Positions 1 through 6,327 of a DNA stretch of 11,135 bases are shown piece after piece; position 1 is the stretch's first letter, and every line of letters starts with the position of its first letter. This DNA comes from Ilumatobacteraceae bacterium (GTDB lineage Bacteria > Actinomycetota > Acidimicrobiia > Acidimicrobiales > Ilumatobacteraceae): contig JANRBC010000172.1 of assembly GCA_030727685.1 (NCBI GenBank), positions 1 to 11,135 on the forward strand. Reading direction: 5' to 3'. The notes below the pieces were generated by a model that ran no database searches, was not told the DNA's origin, and saw only the letters and a program-made list of their open reading frames with translations. The position numbers and the translations under genes are program-made.

Positions 1-53
1 GTTGGCGTTGGTTCGACGCCGTCTATCCAGATGTATTCAGCTTGATATGCCAT
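1..53 (-). CDS. glnII: Type II glutamine synthetase, N-terminal fragment
   Basis: The reverse strand reads ATG at 53-51 and continues off the left edge. The 17 visible residues are MAYQAEYIWIDGVEPTP. This closely resembles the start of actinobacterial and eukaryote-like GlnII proteins, which begin with an AEYIWIDG block leading into the beta-grasp domain. The enzyme makes glutamine from glutamate, ammonia and ATP. A good Shine-Dalgarno sequence, GGAAGG on the reverse strand (61-66), sits seven bases before the ATG and fixes the start. This gene is therefore leadered, unlike many of its neighbours. It is divergent from nadE across about 130 bases. The fragment is short, so the call rests on one motif, the start codon and the ribosome binding site. 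The catalytic domain lies outside the window. Confidence 0.82.
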   Translation of the reverse strand, partial: MAYQAEYIWIDGVEPTP

Positions 54-138
54 TAAGTTTCCTTCCAATCCTGAATTCGCCACAGCGGCAAATTCTTAAC
101 ATTTCTAGTTTTGCCGATAGCCGTTTCTTGACCATTGC

Positions 139-152
139 CCGTTTGTAAACGG
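139..152. promoter_or_regulatory. 14-bp dyad in the glnII-nadE divergent region
   Basis: CCGTTT and AAACGG form a perfect 6-bp inverted repeat around a 2-base centre. It lies 34 bases before the nadE start and 86 bases before the glnII start. It is the clearest symmetric element in this intergenic stretch (54-185) and could be an operator shared by both genes. It does not match a GlnR or AmtR box that I can recall. A 14-bp palindrome can occur by chance, so function is inference. Confidence 0.3.
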
Positions 153-173
153 AGTGTGAAGTTTTTGGCTCGG

Positions 174-186
174 TAGCCTGACTGCG
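174..186 (+). promoter_or_regulatory. nadE leaderless promoter (-10 TAGCCT)
   Basis: TAGCCT at 174-179 fits the actinobacterial TANNNT -10 element. Exactly six bases separate it from the GTG at 186, so transcription is expected to start at the first base of the start codon. There is no Shine-Dalgarno sequence. The stretch from the -10 through the start codon is almost identical to that of the MoaD-like gene at 3718-3732. I see no good -35 seventeen bases upstream. Confidence 0.6.
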
Positions 187-1841
187 TGGCCGAATTCGCC
201 AAACTTCGCGTAGGGCTTGCCCAAATCAACCCAACTGTGGGTGCGTTGCGCGAAAATGCGACCAAAATTTTGGACTATTACAAGCAGGCCGCCGATGCCG
301 GATGTGATGTGGTCGCGTTTCCTGAGCTGTCGATTACTGGTTATCCGCCCGAAGATTTAGTTTTGAAGCAAGGCTTCGTTGCTGAGAATCAGTTAGTTCT
401 TGCCGAAATTGTGAAGTCAATCGGCGAAACATATGCAGTAATTGGTTTTGTTGAACAGGGTCATAAATCTGGCGAGCTTTACAATGCTGCGGCAATTTGC
501 CAAAACCAGAAAGTAGTTGGCGTTTACCGCAAACATTTGCTGCCTAATTACAACGTGTTTGACGAGCAACGATATTTCACCCCAGGTATTCACAATCCGT
601 TGTTCAACATCAAAGGTGTTTGTGTCGGTGTCACGATTTGCGAAGACATTTGGGATTCACGAGGACCAGTTTCAGTGCAGGCTTCGTTGGGCGCGGTGCT
701 CAATCTAAACATCAACGGCTCGCCGTTTCACGCAGGCAAAATTGGTGCGCGTCGCGAAATGCTGAGTTCGCGCGCTCGCGACGGCGAATGTGTTGTGGCC
801 TACGTCAATCAGGTCGGAGGGCAAGACGAACTCGTATTCGACGGCGGATCGATGATCTTGGCTGCTGACGGCACAATTGTTGCCAGCGCGGCACAGTTTG
901 TCGAAGAGTTGCTGACCTGTGATTTGATATTGCCGAAATCAAAGTCTGTTGCAGCGCCACAACAGTCTCGTGGCCAAGTCGCCGAGCCGTTGCATGAAGA
1001 TGCGCAGATTTTTGCAGCGCTCGTGTTGGGTACTCGAGATTACGTTCAAAAAAATGGATTCAAAGATGTCGTGATCGGACTCTCAGGTGGTGTTGACTCG
1101 GCATTGGTCGCTGCAGTTGCGACTCAGGCACTTGGCTCAGAACACGTTCACGGTGTTGCAATGCCATCGCGCTATTCGTCGCCAGGCTCGATAACCGATG
1201 CCGAACTTTTGGCGCGCAACTTAGACATCGACATTGAAACTATTTCTATTGAGCCAGCATTCAGCGCTTATTTAGATGCGCTCGCTCCGAGTTTTGCAGA
1301 CCGCCGCGCAGATTTGACTGAAGAGAATTTGCAGAGCCGTGTTCGTGGCACAACATTGATGGCTCTTTCGAACAAATTTGGTTGGATGGTTTTGACCACT
1401 GGAAATAAAAGCGAAATAGCAGTTGGATACTTCACTTTGTATGGTGATTCAGTTGGTGGTTACGCGGTGATAAAAGACTTGTTCAAGACAAAGGTTTACG
1501 AGATCTGTTCATATTTCAACCAACAAAGTGGCCGTGATTTGATACCTGATTCGATTATTAGCAAAGCACCTTCTGCAGAGTTGCGCCTAGACCAGCGCGA
1601 TGATCAGAGCTTGCCACCATATGACGTGTTAGATCCGATTCTTAAGTTATATGTCGAAGATGATTTGACAGCGCAACAGATTATTGAAGTTGGCTATGAC
1701 TCGGCACTCGTAAAGCGGATTACACGGCTTGTTGACATCAACGAATATAAGCGCCGACAAGGTGTGCCAGGCGTGCGAATTAGCACCAAAGCTTTCGGCA
1801 AAGATCGGCGACTACCGATAACGAACAAATTTTCTGGTTAG
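186..1841 (+). CDS. nadE: Glutamine-dependent NAD+ synthetase
   Basis: A two-domain 551-residue enzyme catalysing the last step of NAD+ synthesis: deamido-NAD+ is amidated using ATP and glutamine-derived ammonia. Residues 1 to about 250 are a nitrilase-fold glutaminase. Its Glu-Lys-Cys triad is visible as E47 (FPELSITGYPPEDL), K116 (YRKHLLPNY) and C152 (TICEDIW). Residues from about 270 to the end are the synthetase, with the ATP pyrophosphatase P-loop SGGVDS at 300-305 and the TTGNKSE block further on. The length fits the roughly 550-residue bacterial form rather than the longer mycobacterial one. GTG at 186 is supported by the TAGCCT -10 six bases upstream and by the fold starting at LRVGLAQINPTVG. 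The gene is monocistronic, divergent from glnII and convergent with the MFS gene, whose stop is 23 bases away. The glutamine-synthesising neighbour would supply its nitrogen donor; that functional link is inference. Confidence 0.95.
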   Translation: MAEFAKLRVGLAQINPTVGALRENATKILDYYKQAADAGCDVVAFPELSITGYPPEDLVLKQGFVAENQLVLAEIVKSIGETYAVIGFVEQGHKSGELYNAAAICQNQKVVGVYRKHLLPNYNVFDEQRYFTPGIHNPLFNIKGVCVGVTICEDIWDSRGPVSVQASLGAVLNLNINGSPFHAGKIGARREMLSSRARDGECVVAYVNQVGGQDELVFDGGSMILAADGTIVASAAQFVEELLTCDLILPKSKSVAAPQQSRGQVAEPLHEDAQIFAALVLGTRDYVQKNGFKDVVIGLSGGVDSALVAAVATQALGSEHVHGVAMPSRYSSPGSITDAELLARNLDIDIETISIEPAFSAYLDALAPSFADRRADLTEENLQSRVRGTTLMALSNKFGWMVLTTGNKSEIAVGYFTLYGDSVGGYAVIKDLFKTKVYEICSYFNQQSGRDLIPDSIISKAPSAELRLDQRDDQSLPPYDVLDPILKLYVEDDLTAQQIIEVGYDSALVKRITRLVDINEYKRRQGVPGVRISTKAFGKDRRLPITNKFSG

Positions 1842-1872
1842 AAAACCAGCAACGAATAAATTATTTATTCGT
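1834..1872. terminator. Two tandem hairpins at the nadE/MFS convergence
   Basis: CTGGTT and AACCAG (1834-1839 and 1844-1849) form a 6-bp stem with loop AGAA, overlapping the nadE stop codon. Next comes a near-perfect AT-rich palindrome, ACGAATAAAT / ATTTATTCGT around one central base (1852-1872). It includes the stop codon of the opposing MFS gene. Both are symmetric, so they could act on either strand. Neither has a clear following U-tract, so an intrinsic terminator is plausible but unproven. Confidence 0.4.
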
Positions 1873-3061
1873 GAACGAGTCCACCACGGCGGTGGTACGA
1901 ATAAATCAGCAGAGTTGCAACGCCAGCGCTAGCAGCGCCGATCAACGACGGAAGTGCGATGCCGTTGCTCGATTCGTAAGCACGGGTGGCGACCAGACTC
2001 ATCACACTGCGACCAAGCGTGCCCGCACCGATGACAAGACCTAGGCCGCTACCTGGTCGTTTTGGTACGAGGTGTGTTGCCAAAGGCAGCATGCTGACGA
2101 CTGCAAACTCGAAACCCAAGATGTAAACAAGTAGCGCAATTAAACCCAATACCAAATTCTGTGAAACGAGCCAAAGCGCGAGCCCACCCGGCACCATGAT
2201 CAAACAGCCAATGGCGATGCTTTTTTCTTTGCCCCAAGTGTCAGTCTTGCTGGCGCTGGTAATCGAAGCATAAAGTTCGACGACCCCGAAACTGAAACCG
2301 ACGGCAGCAATGCCGATTGCGCCGAAACCGAATTCGTCATCGAGCCACGCGCCAAAAGTTATAAAGATGCATTGACTTGCGCACATTGTGGCGAACATCG
2401 TTGCCACAACGAGCCAACCTCGACCGCTCAAGCGCACACCGTCATCGGCGACTCGAGAAGAAACCTCGTGTTCTTCGGCTTTGATTCGTGAGGCGATGAA
2501 CAAAAGTGAAATTACCGTGCCAAAAACACCAGCGATAAAACCTGCGCGCCAACTGCTGAGCGCTGTAATGACACCCATTAGTGAAACACCGATCAACAGA
2601 CCCAGCGCCCAAGAAATTTCGGTGATGCCGATGTATCGACCACGCTTTTCATAAGGAACGTGGTCTGAAATCCACCCTGACATACCGAGGTCGAAGAAGT
2701 TTTTCGTGATGCTGATCAGAGTCACACCAATTGTGAAAATATAAATGTTTGGTGAGACTCCGGCGAGAAGCGCTCCAAGACCAATGCCGAGAAGACCAGC
2801 CAGCATCGCCGCTCTTCGTGACAAATAGTCGACTAACTTTCCGATGAACGGCGACAGTAGACCTGAGAGTTCTGAAATTGTTAGGGCGATGCCAATTTCT
2901 GAAAGCGAGATGTCGAATCCCTTGGCGATAATTGCCACAAATGGCGGAGTGAATCGATAGCACGCATTAGTCGTTAAACGGGCTGCGGTTAAAAGCGTGA
3001 TGTTTTTTTTGACAAGTGGAGAAAACGAATCATCAAGCCAGCGACTTAGCACGAGGCTCAA
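1865..3061 (-). CDS. Major facilitator superfamily transporter
   Basis: A polytopic membrane protein of about 398 residues with roughly twelve hydrophobic segments, as expected for MFS. After a short basic N-terminus come SEIGIALTISELSGLLSPFIGKLVD and LSRRAAMLAGLLG. These match the typical MFS loop between helices 2 and 3, where a G-x-L-x-D-x-x-x-R-R pattern is seen (GKLVDYLSRR). A hydrophilic central stretch (RIKAEEHEVSSRVADDG) separates the two six-helix halves. The substrate cannot be told from sequence; drug or metabolite export is the usual guess for this group. Start: TTG at 3061 is the longest form. GTG at 3052 is a good alternative because TATCGT lies eight bases upstream of it. The gene follows the histidine phosphatase by 15-24 bases and is probably co-transcribed with it. 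Confidence 0.85.
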   Translation of the reverse strand: MSLVLSRWLDDSFSPLVKKNITLLTAARLTTNACYRFTPPFVAIIAKGFDISLSEIGIALTISELSGLLSPFIGKLVDYLSRRAAMLAGLLGIGLGALLAGVSPNIYIFTIGVTLISITKNFFDLGMSGWISDHVPYEKRGRYIGITEISWALGLLIGVSLMGVITALSSWRAGFIAGVFGTVISLLFIASRIKAEEHEVSSRVADDGVRLSGRGWLVVATMFATMCASQCIFITFGAWLDDEFGFGAIGIAAVGFSFGVVELYASITSASKTDTWGKEKSIAIGCLIMVPGGLALWLVSQNLVLGLIALLVYILGFEFAVVSMLPLATHLVPKRPGSGLGLVIGAGTLGRSVMSLVATRAYESSNGIALPSLIGAASAGVATLLIYSYHRRGGLVHE

Positions 3062-3076
3062 CGATACAACTAAACG

Positions 3077-3694
3077 CTAAAGCGATTCACTCGAGTTGGC
3101 TTCACCGATTACCTCAACGATTCGACCAGCATGTAACTGGTTTTTAGAATCAACTTCGAACCAACTACCGCCAAGGTTTTCAAGGCGATGATCTGAAACT
3201 TTGAGTTCGCGACGAAGTGTTCGAATGGCGCCACTATGGCTGACAACTAATGCCTGACCCCCGCGACACTTGTTGGCGATTTCGATTAATGCGTCGGTCA
3301 TGCGTTGCACTACTTGGAGATTTGGCTCAAAGTCTTCTGGTTGGCGGCGAGATTCTAAAAATCCCGGCCAGCCAGCCTCGATCTCTTCATATGTCAAACC
3401 TTGCCATGGCCCAATGTGTGATTCTTTGAGACGATCGTCGATATGTAGGTCACTCATTTTTTTGTGCTCGGCGATGATCTTTGCGGTGTGAAGTGCTCGC
3501 TTCAAAGAGCTCGAAGCGATCAAATCGAAAGTGCCAAGTTTCAACGCCGCTCTTTGGGCTTGCTGAACACCCTCAGGTGTTAGTGCGATGTCGGCTTGGC
3601 CCTGCCATCGACCTTGGGCGTTCCATTCTGATTGTCCATGACGTAGCACCAACAAACGAGTTGTTGCCGTGGTGGTTTGAACAGGCTTGGACAC
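3077..3694 (-). CDS. Histidine phosphatase (phosphoglycerate mutase-like)
   Basis: A 205-residue cytoplasmic enzyme of the histidine phosphatase superfamily. The phospho-accepting histidine is H19 in LRHGQSEWN. R66 follows SSSLK, the acid/base Glu is E91 in LKESHIGPWQG, and the second histidine is H153 in VVSHSGAIR. All catalytic positions are intact. The RHGQSEWN start and short length fit a broad-range phosphatase or cofactor-dependent mutase-like protein, as in GpmB, CobC or acid phosphatase subgroups. The absence of the longer insertions of true GpmA argues against glycolytic mutase. The GTG start at 3694 lies nine bases after a reverse-strand TACCCT (-10). An out-of-frame ATG at 3698 is not used. 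It is the first gene of a probable two-gene unit with the MFS transporter and is divergent from the MoaD-like gene. Substrate unknown. Confidence 0.9.
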   Translation of the reverse strand: MSKPVQTTTATTRLLVLRHGQSEWNAQGRWQGQADIALTPEGVQQAQRAALKLGTFDLIASSSLKRALHTAKIIAEHKKMSDLHIDDRLKESHIGPWQGLTYEEIEAGWPGFLESRRQPEDFEPNLQVVQRMTDALIEIANKCRGGQALVVSHSGAIRTLRRELKVSDHRLENLGGSWFEVDSKNQLHAGRIVEVIGEANSSESL

Positions 3695-3701
3695 TCATCG
3701 C

Positions 3702-3729
3702 AGGGTAGTGGCTTGGGTAACCTGACTGC
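3702..3729. promoter_or_regulatory. Back-to-back divergent promoters
   Basis: The 35-base gap between the divergent starts holds two TANNNT elements. TACCCT reads leftward (plus-strand positions 3702-3707) for the phosphatase, nine bases from its GTG. TAACCT reads rightward (3718-3723), exactly six bases before the ATG at 3730. The two -10 elements are only ten bases apart, so polymerases at the two promoters should exclude each other. Leaderless or near-leaderless mRNAs are expected on both sides. Confidence 0.55.
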
Positions 3730-4002
3730 ATGGCGCGTGTAAAACTTTTTGCTTCGGCCCGACAAGCGGCTGGCACTTCGAGCGAAGAAATCGCTGGGCG
3801 AACAGTTGACGAAGTTTTGCAAACCGCTGCTGAAAGATTTGGCTCTGAATTTGTTGCCGTAATGAAAACATGTCGTGTTTGGCTCAATGGTGAAGAAGTC
3901 GTTGGCACCACGGCGGTGGGCGATGCTGACGAAGTTGCAATTTTGCCCCCAGTTTCGGGCGGTTGCGTGAGTAGATCAAAGATTGAAGAAATAATTGCAT
4001 GA
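3730..4002 (+). CDS. MoaD/ThiS-like beta-grasp protein with extended C-terminus
   Basis: A 90-residue ubiquitin-like sulfur-carrier family protein. It opens with MARVKLFASARQAAG, a typical MoaD first strand, and shows WLNGEEV and DEVAILPPVSGG (residues 67-78), the standard MoaD end. In normal carriers the Gly-Gly is the C-terminus, adenylated by MoeB and converted to a thiocarboxylate. Here twelve more residues follow (CVSRSKIEEIIA, 79-90). The stop TGA overlaps the RsiG start in ATGA at 3999-4002, so the two are translationally coupled. The ATG is six bases after TAACCT. No other molybdopterin or thiamine gene is visible in the window. The tail might be trimmed by a JAMM-type protease, as for QbsE, or the protein may no longer be a sulfur carrier. 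Both are inference. Confidence 0.82.
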   Translation: MARVKLFASARQAAGTSSEEIAGRTVDEVLQTAAERFGSEFVAVMKTCRVWLNGEEVVGTTAVGDADEVAILPPVSGGCVSRSKIEEIIA

Positions 4003-4493
4003 CTGAAGTAGTCGACCCAAGCGCAATGTCTACTGCAGAGGTGCGAAGTGCTCGCGCTGCATTGCAGATGCAAGAAGATGTGATTTCTTTTGTTCGTCGC
4101 ATGGCACAAGGCCGTTGTGACTTGGCTCGAGACGAGCAGCGACGTCGTACTGATGGTACGCCAGCATCTGGAATGAGTGTTGTAGATATTGCAAATGTTT
4201 TTGGACAAGAACACGGTGGGGGCTCGTCACGACCACCACGCGAAACAAATATTTCTGCAGAACACGAACTAGTCGTCGAATTAGAAAAACTATGCGAGCG
4301 TGTTGGCTTTGGCGAGTTGCGCACACTTGATGATGACGCACTTGAGTCAGCAATTGTCGAAATCGAGAAGTTCGAACTCGCTCGCTCGGCAGAGCGCAAG
4401 AACTTATTTGCCAAAATCGATTCGCTGACCTCTGAGTTGGTCAAACGCTATAAAGATGGCGGCGCCGATATTGACTCGTTATTAAACGACTAA
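3999..4493 (+). CDS. rsiG: RsiG-like c-di-GMP-binding anti-sigma factor
   Basis: A 164-residue, largely helical and charged protein. The RsiG c-di-GMP signature E-x3-S-x2-R-x3-Q-x3-D is matched exactly by E26, S30, R33, Q37 and D41. A second copy at E126, S130, R133, F137 and D141 has the same spacing, with Phe at the Gln position. In Streptomyces, RsiG carries this signature on two antiparallel coiled-coil helices and holds the sigma factor WhiG inactive when c-di-GMP is bound. The C-terminal block LFAKIDSLTSELVKRYKDG followed by DIDSLL also resembles proteins long annotated as 'aerial mycelium formation' (AmfC), the old label for RsiG. The linker (about 45-110) contains a flexible Gly/Ser/Pro stretch. 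The start is coupled by 4-base overlap to the MoaD-like gene. WhiG is not in the window. Targets in this organism are unknown; pilus or flagellar genes are possible by analogy with non-sporulating relatives. Confidence 0.82.
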   Translation: MTEVVDPSAMSTAEVRSARAALQMQEDVISFVRRMAQGRCDLARDEQRRRTDGTPASGMSVVDIANVFGQEHGGGSSRPPRETNISAEHELVVELEKLCERVGFGELRTLDDDALESAIVEIEKFELARSAERKNLFAKIDSLTSELVKRYKDGGADIDSLLND

Positions 4494-4497
4494 GCAA

Positions 4498-4556
4498 TTG
4501 CCGTCACCTCTTCAGCAGAGGCAAAACCCGACTAGAGCGATAGGTTTTATAGTCAA
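4498..4556 (+). promoter_or_regulatory. mshA upstream region: hairpin and promoter candidate
   Basis: CCTCT / AGAGG (4507-4511 and 4517-4521) forms a 5-bp stem. TTGCC / GGCAA (4498-4502 and 4520-4524) is an alternative outer pairing. Either could weakly end the rsiG transcript, but there is no U-tract. Further down, TATAGT (4548-4553) is the best -10 by sequence but lies only three bases before the ATG. TAGGTT (4541-4546) has a more usable spacing of ten bases. No Shine-Dalgarno sequence is present, so a leaderless or very short leader is likely. Confidence 0.4.
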
Positions 4557-5768
4557 ATGAAGCGCGTTGCGGTCATCTCAATGCACACTTCACCGTTGGC
4601 TCAGCCAGGCGTCGGTGATGGTGGTGGCATGAATGTTTACGTACGCGAACTTGTTTCAGCAATGGCTCAAAAAGACGTGCAATGCACCACCTATACGCGC
4701 GCATGGCGAAAGGGTTTGCCAAAGGTTGTTGAGGTCGAACCCAATCACCGCATTGTGCACATCGAAGCCGGCGACTTCGATCTCTCTAAAGACGAGTTAC
4801 TTGACGTTGTAGATCTGTTCACACAGTTGGTCGCCGAACATATCGAGGCATCGGGTGGCGCAGATGTGTTGCACGCCAATTACTGGCTTTCTGGTCTCGT
4901 TGGTCATCGACTCAAGCACCAACTGAGTTTGCCTTTGGTTACTACATTTCATACTTTGGCCCGAGTTAAATCGCTCGGTGGAGACACAGAGTCAGTCATT
5001 CGTGAACGAGCCGAACTCGAAATTATTGGTTGTGCCGACGCGATTTGCGTAAGTTGCCCCGAAGAGTTGAGCCAGTTTCGTGCGCTCTATGGTCAATCAC
5101 CTGGTGTAGTTACTGTTGCATCGCCCGGAGTAGCGACTGCATTCTTTTCATCAGGTGATCGTCAAGGCGCACGGCGCGCTCTCGGCTGGGGAAACAAACC
5201 GTTGATTTTATTTGTCGGACGCATTCAGCCGCTCAAGGGCGTTGATGTCGCGGTGAAGGCTCTGGCGAAACTAGAAAACAAAGACGCCGAATTGATGATT
5301 GTCGGCGGTGCCAGTGGTTCATTTGGCACGAGCGAATCGGCGCATGTGCGCAAACTCATTTGCGATTTGCAACTCAATGGTCGTGTGCATTTTGTTGAGC
5401 CACAGCCGCATCATTTGCTTTCTACTTACTACCGTGCGGCTGATGCTGTGTTGGTGCCGTCGCGCAGCGAGAGTTTTGGACTTGTCGCACTTGAAGCAGC
5501 AGCATGTGGAATACCCGTTGTGGCAAGTGCTGTAGGTGGTTTGCTCAATTTGGTTGAGCATCAACGCACGGGTTTTTTGGTGAAAGATCGAAACCCAGAC
5601 GAGTTTGCAAAATATGTCGACCAGTTGTTGGCAGATCCACTTCTTAGTCTGACAATTGGCAACCGCGCCGCAGAGCGAGCAAAGAATTATTCATGGTCGG
5701 CGACGGCAGACAGCGTGATCGGCGTCTATCAGTCGCTTCTGGCCAGCCAACTTGTCAATTGTTCGTAG
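4557..5768 (+). CDS. mshA: D-inositol-3-phosphate glycosyltransferase (mycothiol)
   Basis: A 403-residue GT-B glycosyltransferase of family GT4. It catalyses the first committed step of mycothiol synthesis: UDP-GlcNAc plus inositol 3-phosphate gives GlcNAc-inositol phosphate. The N-terminus RVAVISMHTSPLAQPGVGDG followed by GGMNVYVREL is the MshA hallmark. LHANYWLSGLVGHRL, VTTFHTLARVK and LFVGRIQPLKGVDV are also typical. The E-x7-E nucleotide-sugar motif is E305 and E313 in SESFGLVALEAAACGIPVVAS. No truncation is seen. Mycothiol is the main actinobacterial thiol, so this gene is also the best taxonomic marker in the window. The YbjN-domain gene follows immediately; the pair mshA-YbjN also occurs in Mycobacterium tuberculosis (Rv0486-Rv0487). 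The ATG at 4557 lies directly before the conserved first strand. Confidence 0.95.
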   Translation: MKRVAVISMHTSPLAQPGVGDGGGMNVYVRELVSAMAQKDVQCTTYTRAWRKGLPKVVEVEPNHRIVHIEAGDFDLSKDELLDVVDLFTQLVAEHIEASGGADVLHANYWLSGLVGHRLKHQLSLPLVTTFHTLARVKSLGGDTESVIRERAELEIIGCADAICVSCPEELSQFRALYGQSPGVVTVASPGVATAFFSSGDRQGARRALGWGNKPLILFVGRIQPLKGVDVAVKALAKLENKDAELMIVGGASGSFGTSESAHVRKLICDLQLNGRVHFVEPQPHHLLSTYYRAADAVLVPSRSESFGLVALEAAACGIPVVASAVGGLLNLVEHQRTGFLVKDRNPDEFAKYVDQLLADPLLSLTIGNRAAERAKNYSWSATADSVIGVYQSLLASQLVNCS

Positions 5769-5772
5769 AATT

Positions 5773-6264
5773 GTGAGCGACCTTTTCGACGATGCGGCGT
5801 TGGCTCGAATTGAGCGGCAGATTGATGAGTGGCTAGGTCGAGCAAAAACGAATCACGCAAATATTTTGGCTGTTGATCGTTCAGACGAAGACGAGTTTCG
5901 TTGGTACGTTCGTATGGCCGGCGAAGAAAAAGACTTCACCACAATTTGGTTCACGCTCGGGCAAAGAACATTGCGCTATGAAACTTACGTAATGCCAGCG
6001 CCAGAGCAAAACGCCGAGTTGCTTTACGAAACGGTATTGCGTCGAAATGAGAAACTAGTCGGCGCACACTTTTCGATCGGTTTAGAAGATGCGATCTACT
6101 TACGCGGCGAAATGGGGTTGTCGGCTTTGAACGAAGTCGAACTAGATCGCATAATTGGCACGCTTTATGCAACCGTTGAGCAGTTGTTTTGGCCGCTGTT
6201 AGAAATTGGCTATGCCAAAGCCGCAACTTTGCGCACACAACGAAATAGCACTCGGACTGCTTAA
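5773..6264 (+). CDS. YbjN-domain protein, function unknown
   Basis: A roughly 163-residue protein of the YbjN / type III secretion chaperone-like fold family. The features I recognise are RWYVRMAGEEKDFTTIWFTL, RTLRYETYVMPAPE, LLYETVLRRNEKLVGAHFSI, EDAIYLRGEM and ELDRIIGTLYATVEQLFWPLL. This pattern is common in actinobacterial proteins encoded next to mshA. The biochemical role is not known, and secretion is not implied by the fold name. Start choice: GTG at 5773 gives MSDLFDDAALARIERQIDEWL and leaves four bases after the mshA stop. An in-frame TTG at 5752 would extend the protein by seven residues and overlap mshA by 17 bases. Neither has a clear ribosome binding site. Co-transcription and translational coupling with mshA are likely. 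The conserved pairing suggests a role linked to mycothiol synthesis or MshA folding, which is inference. Confidence 0.8.
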   Translation: MSDLFDDAALARIERQIDEWLGRAKTNHANILAVDRSDEDEFRWYVRMAGEEKDFTTIWFTLGQRTLRYETYVMPAPEQNAELLYETVLRRNEKLVGAHFSIGLEDAIYLRGEMGLSALNEVELDRIIGTLYATVEQLFWPLLEIGYAKAATLRTQRNSTRTA

Positions 6265-6303
6265 CGTTCGGGGAAGTCGTTGGGTGGTTCGAGTGCGTCT
6301 AAC

Positions 6304-6309
6304 TAACCT
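6304..6309 (+). promoter_or_regulatory. proC -10 element candidate (TAACCT)
   Basis: TAACCT here is the same hexamer found before the MoaD-like gene and rex. It lies 18 bases before the proC ATG, so the mRNA would carry a leader of about a dozen bases. No in-frame start sits at the leaderless distance. The intergenic stretch 6265-6327 shows nothing else convincing. Confidence 0.4.
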
Positions 6310-6327
6310 GATCGGCGTGGTGCAATC

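Noticed and set aside
128..133. TTGACC as the -35 of nadE
   Set aside because: It is 40 bases before the TAGCCT -10, far beyond the 16-18 bases needed, and no other -10 fits it.
1..151. Plus-strand open frame from the left edge to TAA at 149-151
   Set aside because: No start signal or recognisable motif, and it crosses the glnII ribosome binding site. The minus-strand reading has a clear protein match.
53..265. Minus-strand 70-residue frame overlapping the nadE start
   Set aside because: It is antisense to the nadE N-terminus. The real minus-strand gene here is glnII, in a different frame, starting at 53.
3573..4444. Long minus-strand frames opposite the MoaD-like gene and rsiG (up to 213 residues)
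   Set aside because: Their translations are Ser/Thr/Arg-rich with no family motif, and they are fully antisense to well-supported genes with exact motifs.
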